The notes under the pieces: model-generated
Told to the model about the DNA's origin: nothing
Databases searched by the model: none
The model's input: the letters and a program-made list of their open reading frames with translations, nothing else
Shown here: piece after piece, positions 6,302 through 10,325 of the stretch
How positions within the stretch are numbered: position 1 is the first letter of the stretch
How the letters are laid out: each line of letters begins with the position of its first letter
Assembly: GCA_948762645.1 (NCBI GenBank)
Contig: CAQBRY010000062.1
Location: forward strand, 1-10,325
Reading direction: 5' to 3'
Length of the DNA stretch: 10,325 bases
Source of the DNA: an uncultured Eubacteriales bacterium
Lineage (GTDB): Bacteria; Bacillota; Clostridia; Oscillospirales; Acutalibacteraceae
Position numbers and translations under genes: made by a program

Positions 6302-6716
6302 AACTTTTCTCCTTTACAATTTTAAATAATACATCTAAAATCTTAGTCAATAAAGAATTGTTATTCTTTCCTGTGATATTAGCAATATAAGCTTTAATTA
6401 CAGCATTTTGTTCGCCAACACTATCTAAATAACCTAATTTTTCTTTTAATCGACTTTTGTCAATTGATTTTAACTGTTCTGCTAAAACCATAGAATTTTT
6501 CTGCAAACCATTGCTTTTAGTTTTATGTAAAATACAATGTGTCGGAAGATTTATTTTTTTTATTTCTGATGTGATAGGAAGAACGATAACTGTAGGACTA
6601 TATTTATTTCCAGTATCATTTTGTATGACGATAACTGGACGAAGCCCGCCCTGCTCAGATCCTATTGTATTCTTAGACAGATCTGCATAAAAAATATCAA
6701 ACATATTGATCGCCAT
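6285..6716 (-). CDS. mazF: MazF/PemK-family mRNA interferase toxin
   Basis: 143 aa, somewhat longer than the ~115 aa of Bacillus MazF. The family core is very clear: MFDIFYADLSK, then GSEQGGLRPVIVIQND (19-34), YSPTVIVLPITS (39-50), LPTHCIL (57-63), and MVLAEQLKSIDKSRLKEKLG (76-95). R26 of GGLRP and T49-S50 of PITS correspond to the catalytic Arg and Thr/Ser of MazF. The expected action is ribosome-independent cleavage of mRNA at short specific sequences. The C-terminal ~35 residues (TGKNNNSLLTKIL...) are an extension. AAAGGAGG lies 6 bases before the ATG, and a consensus promoter is just upstream. No MazE precedes it; the overlapping 96-aa gene follows. In phages or plasmids such a toxin may aid maintenance. 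Confidence 0.92.
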   Translation of the reverse strand: MAINMFDIFYADLSKNTIGSEQGGLRPVIVIQNDTGNKYSPTVIVLPITSEIKKINLPTHCILHKTKSNGLQKNSMVLAEQLKSIDKSRLKEKLGYLDSVGEQNAVIKAYIANITGKNNNSLLTKILDVLFKIVKEKSYGNAA

Positions 6717-6766
6717 AATTATCCTCCTTTCTTATATATGTAAGTCCTACTGCTTCTATGTCTTAT

Positions 6767-6795
6767 AGTATACATCATATATTATATGTTGTCAA
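6767..6795 (-). promoter_or_regulatory. Consensus promoter for mazF
   Basis: On the minus strand TTGACA (plus 6790-6795), 17 bases and TATACT (plus 6767-6772): a near-consensus sigma-A promoter with a leader of about 40-45 bases before the mazF ribosome site. No LexA-like box is present. Confidence 0.8.
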
Positions 6796-6850
6796 GTACC
6801 TATATATAAAAAAATTATAATATTTTTTATTATCATAAAAATATTATGTA

Positions 6851-6886
6851 TGGAAAAATTTTATTATATATGATATAATTATATCA
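6851..6886 (+). promoter_or_regulatory. Promoter and palindromic operator of the XRE gene
   Basis: TGGAAA at 6851-6856, 17 bases, TATAAT at 6874-6879. The -10 lies inside a perfect 16-bp palindrome, TGATATAATTATATCA (6871-6886), a natural site for a dimeric repressor, most simply the product of the gene it controls. In such AT-rich DNA palindromes occur by chance, so operator function is inference. Confidence 0.5.
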
Positions 6887-6910
6887 AAAAATTATAGGTG
6901 GTATTATATT

Positions 6911-7135
6911 ATGAAAATATGTATACAAGACAAATTAAACGAAAAAAAAATAACACGTTACGAACTATCTAAACGTCTTTGTGTTACCTATAAAACTATT
7001 GATAATATTTATAAAGGAACTTCTACAGTTATAAATCTTAATCTTCTTGAAGCCCTTTGTACTATATTAGAATGTACTCCCAATGACATTCTTATATTTG
7101 AATCTTCTGATAATTCTTATTTTACACAAAAATAA
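6911..7135 (+). CDS. Small Cro/C1-type (XRE) helix-turn-helix regulator
   Basis: 74 aa, almost only the DNA-binding domain. Residues 13-60 follow the XRE pattern: ITRYELSKRLCVTYKTIDNIYKG, then NLNLLEALCTILECTPNDIL, with the second helix (ELSKRLCV) and recognition helix (YKTIDNIY). The C terminus adds only a short Ser/Asn-rich tail, so there is no sensor or dimerisation domain. AGGTGG lies about 9 bases before ATG. It is the only convincing plus-strand protein gene in the window and diverges from mazF, with a ~195-bp shared regulatory region. It probably represses itself and perhaps mazF. Confidence 0.88.
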   Translation: MKICIQDKLNEKKITRYELSKRLCVTYKTIDNIYKGTSTVINLNLLEALCTILECTPNDILIFESSDNSYFTQK

Positions 7136-7176
7136 GTAAAAAATATATTATTTTCAAAATTTTCATAAAATTCACT

Positions 7177-7213
7177 AATATATTTTTATAGATAACAAGA
7201 ATATATTTTTATA
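7177..7213 (+). repeat. Two direct copies of AATATATTTTTATA
   Basis: The same 14 bases occur at 7177-7190 and 7200-7213, on either side of GATAACAAG. The second copy overlaps the left arm of the long inverted repeat. Low-complexity sequence makes chance possible. Confidence 0.5.
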
Positions 7214-7287
7214 TCCTAAATAACATTTTTCATATTTATGTAAACAAATTTTTCTATTTTTTAAAATATTAATATATTCTTGTTATC
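7191..7287. repeat. 17-bp perfect inverted repeat around a 63-bp spacer
   Basis: GATAACAAGAATATATT (7191-7207) is exactly reversed at 7271-7287. A related CAGATAAC at 7343-7350, against the stop codon of the next gene, also mirrors GTTATCTG at 7282-7289. No T run follows either arm, so it is not a standard terminator. No transposase gene and no target-site duplication are visible. It lies between convergent genes (XRE regulator and the small DUF262 gene). It could be a cruciform, a miniature element or a binding site. Confidence 0.7.
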
Positions 7288-7350
7288 TGTTAAGAGTATT
7301 ATATATTCCTTCATTAATATCATTCTGAAACTATGAGTTTATCAGATAAC

Positions 7351-7872
7351 CTATTTAATTTCCTTCAGCATTCTCTTCACTTTCTCTATTTCATCTATTG
7401 TATGCGGTGTGCCACCTTCATTCAAATCTATATACCACTCTAACACTGACTTTCTATCACTCAAATAATTTATATAAACATTAACAGCATATTCTGGTAA
7501 TGGTATTCCACCTGCTTCTCTTGTTGTAAATCCAAATTCATTAAAAGTTTGATTAAACACTTTAATTTCATTATTTACAAATTTTATAAAGGCTGTTGTT
7601 CGCTGCAGCCCATCAATGCACACATATTCATCTGTCTGTTTGTTCAAGTTAAAATAAAAATCTCTTCCTGATTTGCCTCCTCGAAGTATAAACTCAATAT
7701 ATTTAACCTGTTGCTCTTCTGTCCAAATATGTCCTCGCTGAAAATCTGGATTCATTTTTAAGTTGTATTTCTCAACCTCTTCTTTGATAAAATTTACATA
7801 TGCTATAAAACCTTTATTCATAGGATTCAACATTCCAAACTCTTTAAACTTAGAAATCTCATTCCACTTCAT
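7351..7872 (-). CDS. Short DUF262-domain protein
   Basis: 173 aa, essentially the DUF262 core alone. Seen in order: MNPDFQRGHIWTEEQQVKYI (40-59), FILRGG, VCIDGLQRTTAFIKF (84-98), then VYINYLSDRKSVLEWYIDLN (132-151) and GGTPHTIDEIEKVKRML. These are the QR-x-x-x-W, DG-QR and N-x-GG-x-x-x-x-x-x-E blocks of the family. NTP binding through the DGQR block is the family expectation; no nuclease domain is attached. The WYIDLNEGGTPHT form is typical of a phage subgroup. AGGAAG precedes the ATG. It is the second DUF262 protein in the window but diverges strongly from the 466-aa one outside these blocks, so it is not a recent duplicate. Confidence 0.88.
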   Translation of the reverse strand: MKWNEISKFKEFGMLNPMNKGFIAYVNFIKEEVEKYNLKMNPDFQRGHIWTEEQQVKYIEFILRGGKSGRDFYFNLNKQTDEYVCIDGLQRTTAFIKFVNNEIKVFNQTFNEFGFTTREAGGIPLPEYAVNVYINYLSDRKSVLEWYIDLNEGGTPHTIDEIEKVKRMLKEIK

Positions 7873-7933
7873 AACTCTTCCTAATATATAATAATTATCT
7901 CTACTTTCTATTTTTTCTTTTTTGCCTATAAAA

Positions 7934-7962
7934 ATTATACTAAATTCTGTTTAAAATCTTAA
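7934..7962 (-). promoter_or_regulatory. Probable promoter of the short DUF262 gene
   Basis: On the minus strand TTAAGA (plus 7957-7962), 17 bases and TATAAT (plus 7934-7939), about 60 bases before the ATG at 7872. The -10 is perfect and the -35 matches 4 of 6. Confidence 0.55.
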
Positions 7963-7985
7963 TTTTTACCACATTATCAGACGTT

Positions 7986-8183
7986 TTAAACACGCTGATT
8001 CCATTCTGTAATTGCTAATTGTTTTCCATCATTTCCCTCATGACCATATCCACTACTATCACACCATGTCCCACAGCCACAATCATCACAAACCACTCTA
8101 TAATAAATGTGAGATGAATAATCTTCCTTTGTTTCAAAATCTGCTGTTCCGCCACAATGCGGGCATTTCTCTAATTTCTCAAT
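7986..8183 (-). CDS. Lar-like zinc-ribbon protein with apparent ATT start
   Basis: The frame encodes 65 aa: EKLEKCPHCGGTADF, then RVVCDDCGCGTW (residues 29-40), then LAITEWNQRV at the C terminus. CPHCGG, C-x-x-CG and the terminal A-x-x-x-WN-x-R are the signature of the Lar/restriction-alleviation family of small phage proteins; Lar of Rac prophage modulates type I restriction. The frame is closed upstream by TAA and contains no ATG, GTG or TTG in the right place. The only usable codon near a ribosome site (AAAGGG, 7 bases upstream) is ATT at 8183-8181. So either a rare ATT start is used or the gene has lost its start. It follows the 48-aa Cys-rich gene by 21 bases. Confidence 0.75.
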   Translation of the reverse strand: MEKLEKCPHCGGTADFETKEDYSSHIYYRVVCDDCGCGTWCDSSGYGHEGNDGKQLAITEWNQRV

Positions 8184-8204
8184 TTTTTATCCCTTTCTTA
8201 AATA

Positions 8205-8351
8205 TCAGTTTGATGGACTATATTTAGCTCTACCATCACAATCTCTGCACTTTTCATGATTACATGTATCACACGAATCTTTAAAATTCTTTCTGTTTTC
8301 CACTCTGCTTGTAGCATTTAAAATATCCAAAGCCATTCTATTTATATCCAT
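8205..8351 (-). CDS. 48-aa Cys-rich small protein
   Basis: ATG at 8351-8349, with GGAGGG about 8 bases upstream, is a strong start. After a short N-terminal helix (MDINRMALDILNATSRVENR) comes CDTCNHEKCRDC, four Cys spaced C-x2-C-x4-C-x2-C, a compact zinc site. The rest is short and polar. Function unknown; small zinc proteins of this kind are common in accessory phage regions. It sits upstream of the Lar-like gene on the same strand. Confidence 0.7.
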   Translation of the reverse strand: MDINRMALDILNATSRVENRKNFKDSCDTCNHEKCRDCDGRAKYSPSN

Positions 8352-8377
8352 GTTACTTCCCTCCTAAATTTACTAAT

Positions 8378-8749
8378 TTAATATAGATAATCTTTCAATG
8401 CAGCTTCAGCTTCTTCCTGGGTGAGGAAAACTATCTTTCCAAAATCAAAAAAATTAAAATATGCTTTTGTATATTCTGTTTCTGCATACACATTCCAGAT
8501 TTCACATACTCCTTTATGTTTTCTAAGTGCTCCATATGGTTCAACGCAACAAACTTTCATTTCAACTATTTGTGGCTCTTCATTATCTATAAAACATAAA
8601 TGATATATTGTATTATCAACTGCACAAAAAAGTTTTAGTAATTTCCCTTGTTCTTCTAAATCTTCGTATTTTTTTAATTTCTCCGCCAAGTGTCGCGTAA
8701 TTTTATACATTTCGTCATTACTAACAAATCCCTTTTTAGATAAAAGCAT
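8378..8749 (-). CDS. YEDLEEQG-family phage protein
   Basis: 123 aa. It shows LAEKLKKYEDLEEQGKLLKLFC (residues 21-42) and near the end FGKIVFLTQEEAEAALKDYL. These two blocks mark a very common small protein family in Clostridia prophages; its function is unknown to me. The middle (residues 43-95) has several Cys (C42, C52, C67-C68, C82) and may carry the family's variable domain. The ATG at 8749 has no ribosome site and directly follows a TAA in the same frame, so the true start may lie upstream at 8806 with an in-frame stop, or this part is made by reinitiation. A paralogue lies just upstream. Confidence 0.8.
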   Translation of the reverse strand: MLLSKKGFVSNDEMYKITRHLAEKLKKYEDLEEQGKLLKLFCAVDNTIYHLCFIDNEEPQIVEMKVCCVEPYGALRKHKGVCEIWNVYAETEYTKAYFNFFDFGKIVFLTQEEAEAALKDYLY

Positions 8750-8806
8750 TTATTCTTCATTTATTAATAATCCCATATCTTCATTATAACTTGTCAATCT
8801 ATCCAT
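8750..8806 (-). pseudogene. Short leader or severed N terminus of the YEDLEEQG gene
   Basis: ATG at 8806-8804 follows a strong GGAGG and encodes MDRLTSYNEDMGLLINEE, then TAA, then at once the ATG of the next gene in the same frame. The paralogue upstream begins MERLTDKN, so MDRLTSYN is the expected N terminus of this family. One base change to TAA would explain the break. The alternative is a real 18-aa leader with TAAATG reinitiation. Confidence 0.55.
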
Positions 8807-8831
8807 ATTCCCCTCCATAATTCCTTAAAAA

Positions 8832-9128
8832 TCAAACCATTTCTTTAATATAGTTCTCTGCTTCTTCTGGTGAAACAAAAACCGTTTTACCTATCTTATC
8901 CAAGTCTTCCAGCCTAATCTTATGCACATTAATCTCCCAGGCACCTTCCTCCAGAAAACGATATGGCTCATATCCCAAACTTCCATCCGGAACAGGAAGC
9001 TTCAGCAGCTTCCCCTGTTCCTCTAAGTCCTCATAATTTCTCAACTTTTCATAAATAGAAACATAACTAGGTAATTCATTACTATCATCAAAACCAATTC
9101 TAAAATTCTTATCAGTTAATCTTTCCAT
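8832..9128 (-). CDS. YEDLEEQG-family phage protein, paralogue
   Basis: 98 aa from ATG 9128-9126, starting MERLTDKNFRIG as the family does; a GTG at 9155 and ATG at 9149 would add nine or seven residues but have no ribosome site, while AAGGA lies ~13 bases before 9128. Core blocks are IYEKLRNYEDLEEQGKLLKL and IGKTVFVSPEEAENYIKEM, shared with the next gene; the middle differs (YEPYRFLEEGAWEINVHKI). The DNA is clearly richer in G+C than the left half of the window, nearer to typical Lachnospiraceae genes. Function unknown. Confidence 0.75.
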   Translation of the reverse strand: MERLTDKNFRIGFDDSNELPSYVSIYEKLRNYEDLEEQGKLLKLPVPDGSLGYEPYRFLEEGAWEINVHKIRLEDLDKIGKTVFVSPEEAENYIKEMV

Positions 9129-9277
9129 ATTTTTATTTACGTCCTTCATAATCACTATTACAGATCAGATTTTTTCATCTTCTTAAAATTACATTCACTT
9201 TTACATCTAAATCTTATATTATTTTATAAATTTTCTAATTCTATTACACATGAAATCAAAAAATATACCAATTTTTA

Positions 9278-9418
9278 TTAATTCAAATTTTTTATTTCTT
9301 TTTTAAAAGAAAACTTTTTTATCTCATTTTTTAATGCTTCTAATTCTTCTATAACCTTATCATAAGTTTCTAACATTTTTTCGTATTGTTCTTTAGGAAT
9401 CATAATCATTTTTTGCAT
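9278..9418 (-). CDS. 46-aa helical small protein
   Basis: ATG at 9418-9416 with AAGGAT about 10 bases upstream. The sequence begins MQKMIMIPKEQYEKMLETYD and continues as a Glu/Lys-rich helix (KVIEELEALKNEIKKF), likely a coiled coil. No function recognised. It lies 23 bases after the following 58-aa gene in transcription order and is probably co-transcribed. Confidence 0.6.
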   Translation of the reverse strand: MQKMIMIPKEQYEKMLETYDKVIEELEALKNEIKKFSFKKEIKNLN

Positions 9419-9441
9419 AATTTAATTATCCTTTCTTATTC

Positions 9442-9618
9442 TTAATTATTTAAAATATTTAAAATTTCACCTACTGTATTATAAGCATTTTGTAATTCAT
9501 TTTTTATCTTTTTATCTTCTATTTTTGATATACTATTATACAAAATCCCATTAAGAATAATAACATTTTTAATAAGTATTTCTACATCAGCTTCGTCAAA
9601 TAAAACTACTTTTTTCAT
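9442..9618 (-). CDS. 58-aa small protein, unknown
   Basis: ATG at 9618-9616, GAGG 5 bases upstream. It begins MKKVVLFDEADVEILIKNVI and is predicted largely helical with regular hydrophobic spacing (ILNGILYNSI, NAYNTVGEILNILNN). No Cys, no membrane segment, no recognised motif. It fits a helical dimer. Confidence 0.6.
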   Translation of the reverse strand: MKKVVLFDEADVEILIKNVIILNGILYNSISKIEDKKIKNELQNAYNTVGEILNILNN

Positions 9619-9644
9619 AACTTCCTCTTAAATATAACAATTTA

Positions 9645-9815
9645 TTATTTATAAATTTTAAAAGTCTTAGTAATTTTAAATTGTTCTAAAAATACACTAT
9701 CTCCATATTTTAAACAGTCATATCCAAATGGATACCCTTTATCATCTGTTCTAATATTAAGACTTCTACATTTCTCACAATTTCTATTACATGATATAAT
9801 TTTACTATCTGATAT
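9645..9815 (-). CDS. Cys-rich small protein without a standard start codon
   Basis: The frame encodes about 56 aa: SCNRNCEKCRSLNIR, then GYPFGYDCLKYGDSVF, then a basic end. The Cys spacing C-x3-C-x2-C...C suggests a zinc site. The conserved look (KGYPFGYDCLKYGD) says a real protein. The frame is closed upstream by TAA and has no ATG, GTG or TTG before the Cys motif. AAGAAGGA sits just before an in-frame ATA at 9815-9813, so the start is ATA or lost by mutation. Confidence 0.5.
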   Translation of the reverse strand: MSDSKIISCNRNCEKCRSLNIRTDDKGYPFGYDCLKYGDSVFLEQFKITKTFKIYK

Positions 9816-9843
9816 ATTATCCTTCTTTCTTTTTGTTTTTTAT

Positions 9844-10209
9844 TTATGCTATCTTTTTTATCCTTCTCCTAATATTTTTGATTTTCCACATCTCTCTTTT
9901 AGGAATATAACATCCTCCCCATAATACAATTGAATCAGAAATGGTTGTTAATTTATTCCAATTACAATCATAACATTCTATATTATCCGGAACTTCTGCT
10001 TCCCAACATGGAATTTTTGTTTTTAGATGATTTAATGCTTGATTATTTTTGTGCCCATCTATAAAACACCAAATACCATATTTAAAATCTTCTAAATGCT
10101 CTTTATAAAAAATTGTCTTTTGTTCATGAATACATTGAATTTCCCATCTTAAAAATTCAGGAAATTCATTTATATCAAAATCATAGAGATGATATTAAAT
10201 ATCCTTCAT
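9844..10209 (-). pseudogene. 121-codon gene broken by an in-frame TAA at codon 5
   Basis: From ATG 10209-10207 the frame reads MKDI, then TAA (10197-10195), then 116 sense codons to TAA at 9846-9844. The long part is protein-like: YHLYDFDINEFPEFLRWEIQ, WCFIDGHKNNQALNHLKTKI, then IECYDCNWNKL (a C-x-x-C) and a basic tail IRRRIKKIA. I know no family. No start codon with a ribosome site follows the TAA, so translation of the long part is doubtful. One change (GAA or CAA to TAA) would account for the break. Confidence 0.55.
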
Positions 10210-10266
10210 ATGATAAGTTTGTTCTTGTGGTTTAAATGTTGATGTTGAATATCGAATTATTGTGAA

Positions 10267-10325
10267 CTACCCATTGTCTAAAGCCAATGGGCTTCCTGCT
10301 TCATCGACCTCGTAACCTACTATCT
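10267..10325 (-). CDS. 3' end of a gene entering from the right edge
   Basis: A frame open from the edge encodes IVGYEVDEAGSPLALDNG and stops at TAG (10269-10267). The next ~20 codons and the broken 121-codon gene continue in exactly the same frame, so TAG may be a second break in one longer gene. Too short to assign. Confidence 0.45.
   Translation of the reverse strand, partial: IVGYEVDEAGSPLALDNG

Noticed and set aside
9160..9230. Minus-strand frame with RFRCKSECNFKKMKKSDL
   Set aside because: No start codon or ribosome site; perhaps a remnant of a small Cys protein, but too little to annotate.
8750..10325. Stop-codon recoding as in some gut phages
   Set aside because: Most of the interruptions are TAA, while known gut-phage recoding affects TAG or TGA, and intact genes here end in TAA, TAG and TGA.

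Overview
The window is very AT-rich (roughly 70-75% A+T by eye). Genes are short, closely packed and mostly on the minus strand, usually with AGGAG/GGAGG ribosome sites. Together with phage-type small genes (sigma-like factor, two DUF262 proteins, Lar-like protein, paralogous YEDLEEQG proteins, a CAU tRNA), this points to a prophage, phage or phage-like plasmid of a low-GC Firmicute, probably a gut Clostridia/Lachnospiraceae host. The host assignment is inference from style and protein families. No structural, packaging, integrase or replication gene is visible.

Layout. (1) 1-27 is the start of a minus-strand gene that runs off the left edge. (2) 192-5533 is a leftward block. Read in transcription order it holds a 225-aa unknown protein, a zinc-ribbon plus sigma-70-like protein, a 466-aa DUF262 protein with a TTG start, a small HD hydrolase of the SpoT/MESH1 type, a possible 24-aa membrane peptide, a Cys-rich zinc protein, a RAMP/Cas7-like protein, a ~300-bp array of AACNN pentamers (NNGUU in the transcript), and a 157-aa possible winged-helix protein. 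(3) 5534-6010 is mostly non-coding: a rho-independent terminator, a CAU tRNA, a plus-strand small RNA with its own promoter and terminator, and a leftward promoter carrying two LexA-like boxes. (4) 6011-7135 is a MazF toxin with an overlapping 96-aa partner, divergent from a Cro/C1-type repressor. Consensus promoters lie between them. (5) 7136-7350 holds a 17-bp perfect inverted repeat. (6) 7351-10325 is a set of small leftward genes: a second DUF262 protein, a Lar-like zinc protein that can only start at ATT, a Cys-rich 48-aa protein, two YEDLEEQG paralogues, two small helical proteins, and several frames with missing starts or early stops. This part looks decayed or non-canonically initiated.

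The most notable structure is at 762-1062. Blocks of 11, 11, 12 and 19 pentamers are separated by 9-nt spacers related to AAAAYGCYT, and the array runs directly into the stop codon of the RAMP-like gene. AAC is fixed and the other two bases vary freely, so this is not simple slippage. Since RAMP/Cas7 proteins bind RNA with a short regular step, an attractive but untested idea is that the protein coats this repeat RNA or a target with the same period. A second regulatory story is the LexA-boxed promoter reading through the antisense of the small RNA into the tRNA.
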